DNA from: an uncultured Sutterella sp. | GTDB taxonomy: Bacteria > Pseudomonadota > Gammaproteobacteria > Burkholderiales > Burkholderiaceae_F | Length of the DNA: 17,662 nt | Reading direction: 5' to 3' | Assembly (NCBI GenBank): GCA_934249275.1 | Contig: CAKQKT010000032.1 | Span: 1 to 17,662, forward strand | Shown here: positions 1-7,820 of the stretch, in pieces | Layout: every line of letters begins with the position of its first letter | Position numbering within the stretch: the first letter of the stretch is position 1 | Program-made: the position numbers and the translations under genes | Notes under the pieces: model-generated | Told to the model about the DNA's origin: nothing | Database searches by the model: none | The model's input: the letters and a program-made list of their open reading frames with translations, nothing else

Positions 1-347
1 GCAACCCTTGTAAACTCAGGGTTGGCGGCTGTTTGGACATCGAGCTCAAAAACTATTCATACGGTCGCCCTGATGATATAACGAGTTTCCCATTGGCGGA
101 TTTTGGAACGGTGGCGAGTGCGGCATTCCATTTTGCGCTATGGACGCATCCTGCAAGGATATTTATCGTCGGTTGTGATTGTTCTAGTAGGTATTTTGAC
201 GGAAAGGAAGGGAAGAGTTTTAAATTCCTTGTGGAGGGATGGAGAAAGGCTAAAGAATTTTGTGAGTGGTATTATCCGGATGTTGAAATAATATCGATTA
301 ATCCGCGTGGGCTGGCGGGACTGTTTTATGACGTGTATACGAAATAA
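1..347 (+). CDS. C-terminal fragment of an unrecognised protein, cut by the left window edge
   Basis: The plus-strand reading frame is open from base 3 through the first possible start (TTG at 33) to the TAA at 345-347, so the visible part is probably the end of a longer protein. About 115 residues are visible. They include a hydrophobic strand ending in IFIVGCDCS followed by an aromatic, charged C-terminus (FCEWYYPDVEIISINPRG). A small-residue helix, a strand ending in G-x-D and a closing strand in which the protein 'sees' its position resemble the ends of Rossmann-like surface-polysaccharide enzymes, such as DUF115-like or family-42 sialyltransferase-like proteins. That is a weak pattern match and I do not assign a function. 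The stretch is visibly richer in A+T than the genes to its right, which would suit a variable cell-surface or horizontally acquired locus. Confidence 0.45.
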   Translation, partial: NPCKLRVGGCLDIELKNYSYGRPDDITSFPLADFGTVASAAFHFALWTHPARIFIVGCDCSSRYFDGKEGKSFKFLVEGWRKAKEFCEWYYPDVEIISINPRGLAGLFYDVYTK

Positions 348-493
348 ACGTTTGTCTGTAAAGGTTGGCTCAAAACAAAGGCAGTGTGTGGATGATATTA
401 GATTTCTTCAATGTAACGTAGGGCGGATACTCGGTTATTGGTAAAATAAATGGGCTTATAGATGCTGGCAGCGGAGATCCTTGATATATGAAA
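348..493. other. AT-rich intergenic spacer, no gene seen
   Basis: This spacer lies between the partial gene and the terminator of xth. It has no reading frame worth calling on either strand. A TAAAAT hexamer at about 442-447 resembles the -10 boxes seen before rpiA and pbpG, but it has no recognisable -35 and no plus-strand gene downstream, so I do not call a promoter. Confidence 0.5.
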
Positions 494-521
494 AACCGGC
501 TGGCTATTTCGTCAGCCGGTT
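491..521 (-). terminator. Rho-independent terminator of the folD-prlC-xth side
   Basis: A perfect 9-bp stem pairs AACCGGCTG (494-502) with CAGCCGGTT (513-521) around a 10-nt loop. On the minus strand it is followed by a run of U's (A-run at 491-495 on the plus strand). It lies about 110 nt beyond the xth stop and faces the minus-strand genes. Confidence 0.85.
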
Positions 522-631
522 CTGAATTCTGCGGTGTCTATTACTTTTCTGGTTGATGAGGAAATTGGCGAGCCTTCTCGGAGCTACGGATTTGCGAGAA
601 TGTCCGTTTTGAAGAAGGCAAGGCCATTCGT

Positions 632-1438
632 TCATAGTTTGAGGGTCAGGGTAACGGGAGCATGGTCGGAAGGCTGTGCATTGCCGCGGGGTCTTGTGTC
701 AATGTCGGCGCCCTGGACGCTTGGCTTGAGGGCTTTGGAGACTAGCAGGTGGTCGATGCGAAGCCCGTGATTGTTTTCAAATCCTTTCATGCGATAGTCC
801 CACCAGGAGTAGCGGGCCGTTTCCTGAGAGAGCAAACGGAAGCTGTCCGTGAAGCCGAGCTTAAGCAGCTCTCGGAAAGCTGCGCGCTCAGGGGCGCTTA
901 CCAAAATGTCGTCCTTTCGTTCGGAAGGATTCCAGACGTCGGCGTCTTCGGGCGCAATGTTGAAGTCTCCTCCGAGCACGATGTTGGGGTTATTCGTCAG
1001 TTCTTTCTTTAATTCATTGGCCAGGGCGGCAAGCCAGTCGAGCTTGTAGAGGTACTTCCAGCTGCCGGGCGTCATGCCGTTTGGAAAGTAGCCGCCGATA
1101 AAGCGGATTTTCCGATCATTGTTCTTCGTCGTCAAAGTGGCGGCGATAAAGCGCTTGTGGTCGTCCGGATAGTCAGGGATATTGAGGGCGATGTCTTCGG
1201 GTGCAAGGAAGGTGCTGCGTTTTGAGAGCAGTGCGACGCCGTTGTAGGTTTTCTGGCCCGTAAAGGCAACGTCGTAGCCCGCTTCAGTAATGGCGCCAAC
1301 AGGAAATAGATCGTCGGAAAGCTTGGTTTCCTGCAGGACGACCGCATCGACGTTCGCGATCTTCAGCCAGTCGATCAGCTGGGGGAGGCGAACCTTCAGG
1401 GAGTTGACGTTCCAGCTGGCAAGCGTAATTTGAGACAA
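632..1438 (-). CDS. xth: Exodeoxyribonuclease III (AP endonuclease)
   Basis: This 268-residue protein belongs to the EEP (exonuclease/endonuclease/phosphatase) family, at the usual length for XthA. It cleaves DNA at abasic sites and removes 3' blocking groups in base-excision repair. Visible motifs are SWNVNSLKVRLP near the N-terminus with the metal-site Asn10, LQETKL with the metal-ligand Glu37, GGDFNIAPED carrying the catalytic Asp/Asn pair, and the C-terminal SDHAPV with the catalytic His. The start is a TTG at 1438-1436. It is chosen because the family begins only a few residues before the SWNVNS strand and no ATG lies in the right place. No good Shine-Dalgarno sequence precedes it, so expression may depend on upstream translation or RNA structure. 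It follows prlC on the same strand after a 99-nt gap that contains a long hairpin. Confidence 0.95.
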   Translation of the reverse strand: MSQITLASWNVNSLKVRLPQLIDWLKIANVDAVVLQETKLSDDLFPVGAITEAGYDVAFTGQKTYNGVALLSKRSTFLAPEDIALNIPDYPDDHKRFIAATLTTKNNDRKIRFIGGYFPNGMTPGSWKYLYKLDWLAALANELKKELTNNPNIVLGGDFNIAPEDADVWNPSERKDDILVSAPERAAFRELLKLGFTDSFRLLSQETARYSWWDYRMKGFENNHGLRIDHLLVSKALKPSVQGADIDTRPRGNAQPSDHAPVTLTLKL

Positions 1439-1470
1439 GGGACACCGTTTCTTGAAGATGGTTGAGAAAT

Positions 1471-1513
1471 CGGCGTCCGCGTGCTTTCGATAAACGGATG
1501 CATGCGGACACCG
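1471..1513 (-). other. Intercistronic hairpin between prlC and xth
   Basis: A 14-position stem (1471-1484 with 1500-1513) encloses a 15-nt loop. In the minus-strand RNA all positions pair except one C-A mismatch, with one G-U wobble. It lies 25 nt after the prlC stop and about 33 nt before the xth start. No clear U-tract follows, so it looks more like an mRNA-processing or stabilising element than a terminator. Confidence 0.6.
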
Positions 1514-1537
1514 GCTTAAGGGTTCTCAGTTTGGCTT

Positions 1538-3574
1538 TCAGTTGCCGGTCATGCCGCTGTGACGCAGCAGTGCGTCAATCGTGGGCTTGCGGCCGCGGAA
1601 GGCGACGAAGTTATCCATGGCGTCGCGGCTTGAGCCGCGGCCGAGAATTTCCTTTCGGAAGCGTTCGCCCGTTTCCGGATTGAGAATGCCTGATTCCTCG
1701 AAGGCCGAGAATGCGTCGGCGGAGAGAACTTCAGCCCACTTGTAGCTGTAATAGCCTGCGGCATAGCCGCCGGCGAAAATGTGGGAGAAGCTTTGCGGGA
1801 ATCGGTTGTAGTCGGGTGGGAAGCTCACAGCCACTTCGCGGCGAACGTTCTTGAGAAGTTCCTGAACGTTGTCCATGTCCGGATTGAAGTTCGTGTGAAG
1901 AAGCATGTCGAAGAGTGCGAACTCGACTTGTCGAACGCAGGCCATGCCGGACTGGAAGTTCTTGGCAGCGAGCATCTTTTCGAACAGAGCTTCGGGCAGG
2001 GGGTCGCCGGTTTCAACGTGCTTCGTAAGTCCCTTGACAACGTCCCATTCCCAGGCGAAGTTTTCCATGAACTGGCTGGGAAGCTCCACGGCGTCCCATT
2101 CGACGCCGTTGATGCCGGAAACGCCGATCTCGGTCTGGTCCGTGAGAAGATGGTGCAGACAGTGGCCGAATTCATGGAAAAGAGTCGTGACGTCGTCGTG
2201 CGTGAGCGTTGCGGGGCGACCGTTGACTCCGGGGGCAAAATTGCAGACGAGATATGCAACGGGCGTCTGCAGAACGCCGTCAAGGATGCAGCGCGTGCGA
2301 TCGCCGTCCATCCATGCACCGGAGCGCTTGCCTTCGCGGGCATAGAGGTCTGCGTAGAAGGCGGCAATGACATCACTGCCTCGGCAGACTTCGAAGTACT
2401 TGACGTCGGGATGCCAGACGCTTGCCGTCGACTGGCGGATGGTGATGCCGTAGAGTTTTTCGGCAAGATGGAAGAGACCGGCAAAGACCGTCGGTTCCGT
2501 GAAGTACTGCTTGACTTCCTGATCGGAATAGCTGTAGCGGGCTTGACGCAGCTTTTCGGATGCGTAGGCCTGATCCCAGGGCTGCATGTCGGCGATGCCG
2601 AGTTCTTCGGCGGCGAAGGCGCGGAGAGCCTTCATGTCCTTTTCGGCGAAGGGCTTGGCGCGCGAGGCAAGGTCGCGAAGGAAGGCGATGACGTTGGCGG
2701 GGGTGTCGGCCATTTTGGTGGCCAGCGACGATTCGGCGTAGTTGGCAAAGCCTAGAAGGCTGGCTTCTTCGCGGCGAAGCTTCAGAATTTCGTCGATCAG
2801 AGGCGTGTTGTCGTACTTGCCGCCGTCAAATTCAGAGGCGCGTGTCGAAAAGGCGCGATAAAGCGTTTCGCGAAGGGATCGATCGTCCGCATACTGCATG
2901 ACGGGCAGGTAGGACGGAAAGTGAAGCGTGATTCGCCAGCCGTCCTTGCCGGCAGCCTTGGCATTAGCGGCAAACAGAGCCTTGGCGTCCTCGGGGATGC
3001 CGGAGAGGCGCTGTTCGTCGGTGATCGTGAGATCCCAGGCGTTGGTGGCGTCAAGAAGGTTTTCGCTGAATTTCTGGTTCAGCATTGAGAGCTTTTCGCC
3101 GACAGCCTTGACGCGGGCGCGTTCGGCTTCAGGGAGTTCGGCGCCGGAAAGACGGAAGTCTCGGAGCTCGCGCTCGACGATGCGGCGGCGAACGGGAGAA
3201 AGTTCGTTGAAGGCGTCCGAAGCCTTCAGAGCCTTGTATTTGGCAAAGAGCGCTTCGTTTTGAGAAAGGTCGATGAAGAGCTGGGTGACGCCCGGAAGGG
3301 CGGCATTGTATGCGTCTCGCAGGGCCGGCGTGTCGACGACGCTCTGCAGGTGGCCGACGACGCCCCAGCCGCGGCTGAAGGCGAGCGTGGCCTTTTCAAG
3401 CGGCTCAGCGACGGCTTCCCATGTGGCGGGCGTTTCGGGTGCCGTGACTCGGTCGAGCGTTTTCTGAAGGCTTTTCGAGAGTGCTTCAACTGCGGGTGCC
3501 ACATGTTCGGGGCGCACGGCAGCGTAGTCGATCAGGCCGCTGGCGTTGAGAAGCGGATTTGCGGTTTCAGTCAT
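1538..3574 (-). CDS. prlC: Oligopeptidase A (M3 family zinc metallopeptidase)
   Basis: This 678-residue cytoplasmic peptidase is close to the 680 residues of E. coli PrlC. It degrades short peptides, including cleaved signal peptides. The zinc site is plain: FHEFGH with His467, Glu468 and His471, and a downstream Glu497 in the DAVELPSQ segment as the probable third zinc ligand. The N-terminus (NPLLNASGLIDYAAVRPEHV) and the C-terminal GYAAGYYSYKWAEVL segment are characteristic of this family. The ATG at 3574 is preceded by AGGA at a 9-nt spacing. folD ends 17 nt upstream on the same strand, so the two are very likely co-transcribed, with xth probably third in the unit. A 324-codon reading frame on the opposite strand (1781-2755) is a shadow. 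Confidence 0.96.
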   Translation of the reverse strand: MTETANPLLNASGLIDYAAVRPEHVAPAVEALSKSLQKTLDRVTAPETPATWEAVAEPLEKATLAFSRGWGVVGHLQSVVDTPALRDAYNAALPGVTQLFIDLSQNEALFAKYKALKASDAFNELSPVRRRIVERELRDFRLSGAELPEAERARVKAVGEKLSMLNQKFSENLLDATNAWDLTITDEQRLSGIPEDAKALFAANAKAAGKDGWRITLHFPSYLPVMQYADDRSLRETLYRAFSTRASEFDGGKYDNTPLIDEILKLRREEASLLGFANYAESSLATKMADTPANVIAFLRDLASRAKPFAEKDMKALRAFAAEELGIADMQPWDQAYASEKLRQARYSYSDQEVKQYFTEPTVFAGLFHLAEKLYGITIRQSTASVWHPDVKYFEVCRGSDVIAAFYADLYAREGKRSGAWMDGDRTRCILDGVLQTPVAYLVCNFAPGVNGRPATLTHDDVTTLFHEFGHCLHHLLTDQTEIGVSGINGVEWDAVELPSQFMENFAWEWDVVKGLTKHVETGDPLPEALFEKMLAAKNFQSGMACVRQVEFALFDMLLHTNFNPDMDNVQELLKNVRREVAVSFPPDYNRFPQSFSHIFAGGYAAGYYSYKWAEVLSADAFSAFEESGILNPETGERFRKEILGRGSSRDAMDNFVAFRGRKPTIDALLRHSGMTGN

Positions 3575-3591
3575 CTGGAATTTTCCTGTTG

Positions 3592-4446
3592 TCAGAGACC
3601 GAGGCGGCGTTCGACCGCCTCAACGGTGTTGGTCATCAGCATGGCAATCGTCATCGGGCCTACGCCGCCCGGCACGGGCGTGATGGCGGAAGCGACTTCG
3701 CGAACGTTTTCATAGTCGACATCGCCGCAGAGCTTTCCGTTTTCGTCGCGGTTCATGCCGACGTCGATCACAACGGCGCCGGGCTTGACCATGTCGGCCT
3801 TCACCATCTTGGCGCGGCCTACGGCGGCGACGAGAATATCGGCTCGGCGGGTGTGTTCGGCGAGATTCGTCGTACGGCTGTGAACGATCGTGACGGAGGC
3901 GTTCTTTTCAAGGAGCATCAAAGCCTGTGGCTTGCCGACGATGTTGGAACGGCCGATCACAACGGCGTTTTTGCCGGCGGGATCGCATCCGGCTTCCTCA
4001 AGAAGCTTCATCACGCCGTAGGGCGTGCAGGGACGGAATCCCGTGCGGCCCGTGAGCAGGGAGCCGGCGGAAACAACGTGAAAGCCGTCGACATCCTTCT
4101 CGGGAGAAATGGCGGCGATGACGAGTTCGGAGGAAAGGTGCCTGGGCAGCGGCAGCTGCACGAGGATGCCGTCGATCGCGTCATCATGATTCAGACGGTC
4201 GATGACGGCGAGGAGTTCTGATTCGGTCGTTTCGGCGGGCATGCGAATTTCTTCGGATCGGATGCCGGTGCGTTCGCAGGCGCGAACCTTGTTGCGGACA
4301 TAGACCTGACTGGCAGGATCTTCGCCGACGAGGACGACGGCAAGGCCTGGACGGTGCCCGCGTTCGGTGCATGCATCGACGCGGGTCTTGAGTTCATCCT
4401 GAATGCGTGCGGCAAGAGCCTTGCCGTCAATGATCTTGGCTGTCAT
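3592..4446 (-). CDS. folD: Bifunctional methylenetetrahydrofolate dehydrogenase / methenyltetrahydrofolate cyclohydrolase
   Basis: This 284-residue cytoplasmic enzyme is of standard length. It interconverts 5,10-methylene-THF and 10-formyl-THF with NADP+, supplying one-carbon units for purines and formyl-Met. Visible motifs in order are YVRNK with Tyr49 and the catalytic Lys53, [11 protein letters not shown] at 91-101, [11 protein letters not shown] at 139-149, the NADP-binding GRSNIVGKP at 165-173, and the C-terminal family signature [11 protein letters not shown] at 257-266. The ATG at 4446 has an excellent ribosome-binding site. It is the first gene of the folD-prlC(-xth) group. Upstream lies the terminator of the response-regulator operon, so a promoter must lie between about 4447 and 4500 or transcription must read through. 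Confidence 0.97.
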   Translation of the reverse strand: MTAKIIDGKALAARIQDELKTRVDACTERGHRPGLAVVLVGEDPASQVYVRNKVRACERTGIRSEEIRMPAETTESELLAVIDRLNHDDAIDGILVQLPLPRHLSSELVIAAISPEKDVDGFHVVSAGSLLTGRTGFRPCTPYGVMKLLEEAGCDPAGKNAVVIGRSNIVGKPQALMLLEKNASVTIVHSRTTNLAEHTRRADILVAAVGRAKMVKADMVKPGAVVIDVGMNRDENGKLCGDVDYENVREVASAITPVPGGVGPMTIAMLMTNTVEAVERRLGL

Positions 4447-4453
4447 GAAGAAA

Positions 4454-4459
4454 CCTCCG
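4454..4459 (-). promoter_or_regulatory. Ribosome-binding site of folD
   Basis: CGGAGG on the minus strand lies 7 nt before the folD ATG, which fixes that start. Confidence 0.85.
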
Positions 4460-4490
4460 GGGCACAGCTGGCGAAATTTTTGGTGAATTC

Positions 4491-4532
4491 AAAATGAAAA
4501 AGGTCTCCCGCGCCGTTGAGGCGGAGAGACCT
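4491..4532 (-). terminator. Rho-independent terminator of the two-component operon
   Basis: A 7-bp perfect outer stem pairs AGGTCTC (4501-4507) with GAGACCT (4526-4532). A GC-rich inner stem (CGCC/GGCG) closes a GTTGA loop. On the minus strand it is followed by TTTTCATTTT. It lies about 80 nt after the response-regulator stop and shortly before folD. Confidence 0.85.
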
Positions 4533-4547
4533 GAATGGCGGGAAGAC

Positions 4548-4583
4548 CGCCCGATGCAGCCGCTTTCGGCTGTCCTTCGGGCG
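4548..4583. other. Second GC-rich hairpin downstream of the response regulator
   Basis: CGCCCGA (4548-4554) pairs with TCGGGCG (4577-4583), and CAGCCG (4557-4562) pairs with CGGCTG (4567-4572), leaving a small asymmetric internal loop (TG against TCCT) and a CTTT tetraloop. No U-tract follows on either strand. It lies 30 nt after the regulator's stop and directly before the true terminator in transcription order. It may protect the transcript's 3' end. Confidence 0.6.
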
Positions 4584-4613
4584 AATATCCCACAGTGTAT
4601 CGGTTATTGTTGC

Positions 4614-5267
4614 TCAGCGGAGCATGTTCGTGCCCATGACGACGCGCATGAGGTCGGCGACCGTGCCGGAGTTGGTCTTGTCCATGATGGAGGCACGGTG
4701 GGCTTCCACGGTCTTGATGGAAATGCCGAGGTCGTCGGCAATTTGCTTGTTGAGGCGGCCGTTGATGATGCGTTCCAGAACCTGCTGTTCGCGCGGCGTG
4801 AGCTTGGCAAGCAGAGCTTCGTTGAGGCTGCGGCGCTCCTTTTCCATGTGGCGTTCGCGGGCTTCGTGAAGCATGCGTTCGACGAGCTGCTTGAGAGCGG
4901 CCTGTTCGAACGGCTTTTCGATGAAGTCGACGGCTCCGCGCTTGAGGGCGTTGACGGCCATCGAGACGTCGCCGTGGCCGGTGATGAAGATGATGGGAAG
5001 TTCGGCATTGCGGGCAAGCAGATGTTCCTGCACTTCAAGGCCGCTCATGCCCGGCATGCGCACGTCGAGAACGAGAACAGCGATGGCCTTCGGGTCGTAC
5101 TTGGCGATGAAGCTTTCGCCACTGTCGTAGAGCTCGACGCGGTAGTCGCTCGCCTCGAGGAGCCACTTCAGGGAGTCGCGGACGGCGTCGTCGTCGTCGA
5201 CGACGTAGACCGTGCCCAGCGTTTCAGGGGCCTCGGAACCGTAGTCGTAGGGAAACATGAAAGACAT
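4614..5267 (-). CDS. FixJ/NarL-type response regulator, two-component system
   Basis: This 217-residue cytoplasmic DNA-binding regulator has a receiver domain at about 18-130. The acidic cluster is Asp24-Asp27, the phospho-acceptor is Asp68 (LVLDVRMPG), the switch Thr is Thr96 (FITGHGD) and the conserved Lys is Lys118 (EKPF). A helical linker leads to a LuxR-type helix-turn-helix at about 155-210 (LTPREQQVL, NKQIADDLGISIKTVEAHR). The IFITGHGDV and AVDFIEKPF wording is typical of the FixJ/DctR/TtrR/StyR branch. It follows its presumed kinase after 38 nt. The ribosome-binding site is only 2 nt from the ATG at 5267 but 11 nt from a second in-frame ATG at 5258, so the real start may be Met4. No target gene is obvious. 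Dicarboxylate, tetrathionate and aromatic-compound sensing are all known for this family, and none can be chosen here. Confidence 0.92.
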   Translation of the reverse strand: MSFMFPYDYGSEAPETLGTVYVVDDDDAVRDSLKWLLEASDYRVELYDSGESFIAKYDPKAIAVLVLDVRMPGMSGLEVQEHLLARNAELPIIFITGHGDVSMAVNALKRGAVDFIEKPFEQAALKQLVERMLHEARERHMEKERRSLNEALLAKLTPREQQVLERIINGRLNKQIADDLGISIKTVEAHRASIMDKTNSGTVADLMRVVMGTNMLR

Positions 5268-5269
5268 CT

Positions 5270-5275
5270 CTCCTC
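5270..5275 (-). promoter_or_regulatory. Shine-Dalgarno of the response regulator, start ambiguous
   Basis: GAGGAG on the minus strand is 2 nt from the ATG at 5267 and 11 nt from the ATG at 5258. Neither spacing is ideal, so the N-terminus is uncertain by three residues. Confidence 0.7.
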
Positions 5276-5305
5276 AGAAAAAGTACCTTGATTCTACATC
5301 AGTTC

Positions 5306-7669
5306 TTAATGTTCACGAGCCACGGGAACCGTGAACGTAAAGGTTGCGCCGCCGCCCGGTGTGTCGGAGATCACAATGCGTCCGTGATGAACCTCGACGA
5401 TTGAGCGACAAATGTTTAGACCCATGCCCATGCCCTCGTTCTTCGTGGAGTAGAAGGCGTCAAAGAGCATGGCCTTGGCTTCGTCGGAAATGCCCGTGCC
5501 GTGGTCGGTCACTGCAAACTGAATGAAGTTTCCTGTTTCGTGAAGCTTCACCGTCAAGTCGATCGTGTGGTTGGGGCAGGGCTGCACGGCCTCCATGGCG
5601 TTTTTGAGCAGGTTGAGCAGGAGCTGTTCAAGCATGACGGAGTCGCCCGTCATGTTGGGAAGTCCGGGCTCAATGGTGGTATTGATGCGGGCGTTGAGCT
5701 TTTCGGCCTGAATGAGCGCGAGCTCCATCGTCTCGTTGATGACGCTTTCGGGCGTGAGGGACGTGAACTGCGGTTCGGTCTTCTTGGTGGCGGCAAAGCC
5801 TCGGATGCGCTTGATGATGGCTGCCGCTCGCTTGGCCTGGCGGTCGACCTTGTCAAGCGCGCCGATCGTATCGTCGCGCGTAAGCTTGCCCGCCTTGAGC
5901 ATCATGCTCGCACCGGAGGCGTAGTTCGAGATGGCGGCAAGAGGCTGGTTGAGCTCGTGGGCGAGCGAGCTCGCCATTTCGCCCATCGTGACGAGACGCT
6001 GTGTTGTTTCGGCGCGCTTCATCTGAGCTTCGAGCGCAAGTTCGGTCTCGCGCTGGTTGGTGATGTCGGTTGCAATGATCATGCGCGCGGGCGTGTCGTC
6101 CGTCCAGGTGAGCCACTGCATGCGTGCGTCGAACCAGCGTTCGCTTTCGGCGTCGTAGACGCCTTCGCGAGCCATCAGCGTATGTTTTTCCGCAATGAGC
6201 TTTACGAGACGAACCGCACCGTCCGGCGTGGTTCCGAAGAATTTTTCGTAAGGCGTGTTGCGAAATAGCAGGCGCGGGTGTTCGGCGTCGCCGCCAAGCA
6301 CGCAGATGGAGGAATTCATCGACTGCACGACGCGCGTAAAGCGTTCGTGGGCGGCCTTCATGCGTTCTCGGGCGCGCTTTTGTTCGGTGATGTCGTAGAG
6401 CTCGCCGATCCAGCCGATGACGCGGCGGTTTTCACTCAAGAGCGGTGAAACGTTGAGCTGGCCGTCAAAGAGAAGTCCATCCTTGCGGCGGACTCGGAAT
6501 TCGACCGAGCGAACCTGGCGGTCTTCGGGGTGCGCGAGAATATCGGCAAGTGTAGGGGTGATGTCGTCTTCCCAATAGGGATAGGGCGGCATCAGGCCGA
6601 TGAGCTCATGCGAGCGATAGCCGACAAGCTTCTGGAAGGTTTCATTGACGAATAGAAAACGTCCTTCCAGGTCCGTGACGCGAATGCCGGCAACGGAAGA
6701 GTCGCTCATGGCGACGCGGAGCGAGTTTTCAGCAAAGAGCTTCTGATGTGCCTTGTGCTGCTGGCGCTGGTTGCTGACAAGAAGGCCGAGCGCGACGGCG
6801 AGAAGGCCGGCAAGTGCGACGATGGCCCAGAATTTCAGGTTGTCGGTTGTAAAGAGCGAATGCTCGTTGCTGAGGCTGACTAGGCGGAGCGACGGATCGT
6901 TGAGAAGCGGAATGCTCGCGGAGTAGGTAAGCGAACGCTTGGACGTGCGGATCTGCTTGCGGTCGATGAGGGGCTTGCCGTTGGCTTCGAAGTAAAAGAT
7001 GTATGGGGTCGAGCCGATCACGCTGTTGGCTGCGTCGGCAAGAAGGCGCGAAAGGTTGATGCGCGCCATGAGAACCTGATCTTCGGCGGGCGTGGGCACG
7101 AAGAGGTCGAAGAAAATCTGCCGGCTGTCCTGAACAGCGTAGGGAGCGGTGACGACGGGGGCCTCGCGCGAAAATACGGATTGGATCGGTGCGGACTCGG
7201 CCGAGGCGTTGATGCGATGTTCGGCGGTTTCGGGTGTTTTGGCGCCCTGAGTGGAGGAGGCCCAGTGACGCAGGACGTTGCGGTCGCGGTCGACGAGCGC
7301 AAGCTCGACAACTTCGCGGCGATCCTGCATGAAGGCCGTGGCGGTAAGTTCGGCTGCTGTCGTGCGCGACGACATGCCCGGAATGTGGATGAGGCGCATG
7401 CTCGACTTCTGCAGCAGTTCCGTCGTGCCAGTCAGGCGCGATTCGACGGACTGTACGATGAGGTCGGTGGACTGTTGGAGGCGGACGCTTTCTGCGCGGC
7501 GGTCGGCATCGATCATGAAGACCGCAACGAAAAAGAAGCAGGCGGCAAGAAGCACGAGCGCGGCCCACGAGGCGTAGATGCCGACGCGGGAGTTGCCGCT
7601 CGAGTCGTGCGAGACGCTCAGCTTGCGGAATGTCGACGCGACTTGTTCGTCGGTGAAGTCAATGGGCAT
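5306..7669 (-). CDS. Membrane sensor histidine kinase with two PAS domains, partner of the FixJ-type regulator
   Basis: This 787-residue inner-membrane kinase has a short cytoplasmic N-terminus, a first membrane helix at about 32-53 and a periplasmic sensor region of about 225 residues (54-278, the size of a Cache/PDC-type domain). A second helix follows at about 279-299. After it come PAS1 (about 312-432, VTDLEGRFLFVNETF), PAS2 (about 440-545), a HisKA helix with the phospho-accepting His571 (LAHELNQPLAAI) and a HATPase domain. In the latter the N-box includes Asn686/Asn690 (NLLKNAMEAV), the G1 box is DHGTGI (722-727) and the G2 box is GMGMGLNI. The HELNQPL wording is typical of the FixL/DctB/DctS/TtrS class. 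It phosphorylates the regulator encoded just downstream. The signal cannot be read from the sequence. The ATG at 7669 lacks a strong Shine-Dalgarno. Confidence 0.92.
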   Translation of the reverse strand: MPIDFTDEQVASTFRKLSVSHDSSGNSRVGIYASWAALVLLAACFFFVAVFMIDADRRAESVRLQQSTDLIVQSVESRLTGTTELLQKSSMRLIHIPGMSSRTTAAELTATAFMQDRREVVELALVDRDRNVLRHWASSTQGAKTPETAEHRINASAESAPIQSVFSREAPVVTAPYAVQDSRQIFFDLFVPTPAEDQVLMARINLSRLLADAANSVIGSTPYIFYFEANGKPLIDRKQIRTSKRSLTYSASIPLLNDPSLRLVSLSNEHSLFTTDNLKFWAIVALAGLLAVALGLLVSNQRQQHKAHQKLFAENSLRVAMSDSSVAGIRVTDLEGRFLFVNETFQKLVGYRSHELIGLMPPYPYWEDDITPTLADILAHPEDRQVRSVEFRVRRKDGLLFDGQLNVSPLLSENRRVIGWIGELYDITEQKRARERMKAAHERFTRVVQSMNSSICVLGGDAEHPRLLFRNTPYEKFFGTTPDGAVRLVKLIAEKHTLMAREGVYDAESERWFDARMQWLTWTDDTPARMIIATDITNQRETELALEAQMKRAETTQRLVTMGEMASSLAHELNQPLAAISNYASGASMMLKAGKLTRDDTIGALDKVDRQAKRAAAIIKRIRGFAATKKTEPQFTSLTPESVINETMELALIQAEKLNARINTTIEPGLPNMTGDSVMLEQLLLNLLKNAMEAVQPCPNHTIDLTVKLHETGNFIQFAVTDHGTGISDEAKAMLFDAFYSTKNEGMGMGLNICRSIVEVHHGRIVISDTPGGGATFTFTVPVAREH

Positions 7670-7699
7670 GTTTTTCGTCAGGTTAGGTTCTGTGGGTGA

Positions 7700-7705
7700 A
7701 TTGTA
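7700..7705 (-). promoter_or_regulatory. Possible -10 box of the kinase/regulator operon
   Basis: TACAAT on the minus strand lies 31 nt before the kinase ATG. The -35 region at the right distance is poor. The same hexamer occurs before yggX and the Fe-S oxidoreductase. Confidence 0.4.
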
Positions 7706-7781
7706 GTGCAGAGGGAAGCGCTAAAGGCGCCGGAATGACGGGCGGATCTGCATTGCGGCATCGAAATGCTTCCTCAGACGT

Positions 7782-7787
7782 TAAAAT
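7782..7787 (+). promoter_or_regulatory. Possible -10 box of rpiA
   Basis: TAAAAT lies 33 nt before the rpiA ATG in the 151-nt divergent gap. The -35 is not convincing: TTGCGG at 7753 is 23 bp away, and TCGAAA at 7761 leaves a 15-bp spacer. The same TAAAAT occurs before pbpG. Confidence 0.4.
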
Positions 7788-7820
7788 AGAAGCCATTCAT
7801 CACTAACCGGAATAGTCCCC

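Noticed and set aside
575..600. TTCTCG/CGAGAA inverted repeat downstream of xth
   Set aside because: It has only a 6-bp stem with a 14-nt loop and no U-tract. The hairpin at 494-521 is a much better terminator.
534..770. 78-codon plus-strand frame after the left terminator
   Set aside because: It runs into the 3' part of xth on the opposite strand, with no ribosome-binding site or recognisable protein feature.
1781..2755. 324-codon plus-strand frame antisense to prlC
   Set aside because: The prlC frame carries the HEFGH site and full family length. The antisense product is low in complexity and has no motif.
5501..6268. 255-codon plus-strand frame antisense to the histidine kinase
   Set aside because: It overlaps the HisKA/HATPase coding region, which has clear motifs on the other strand.
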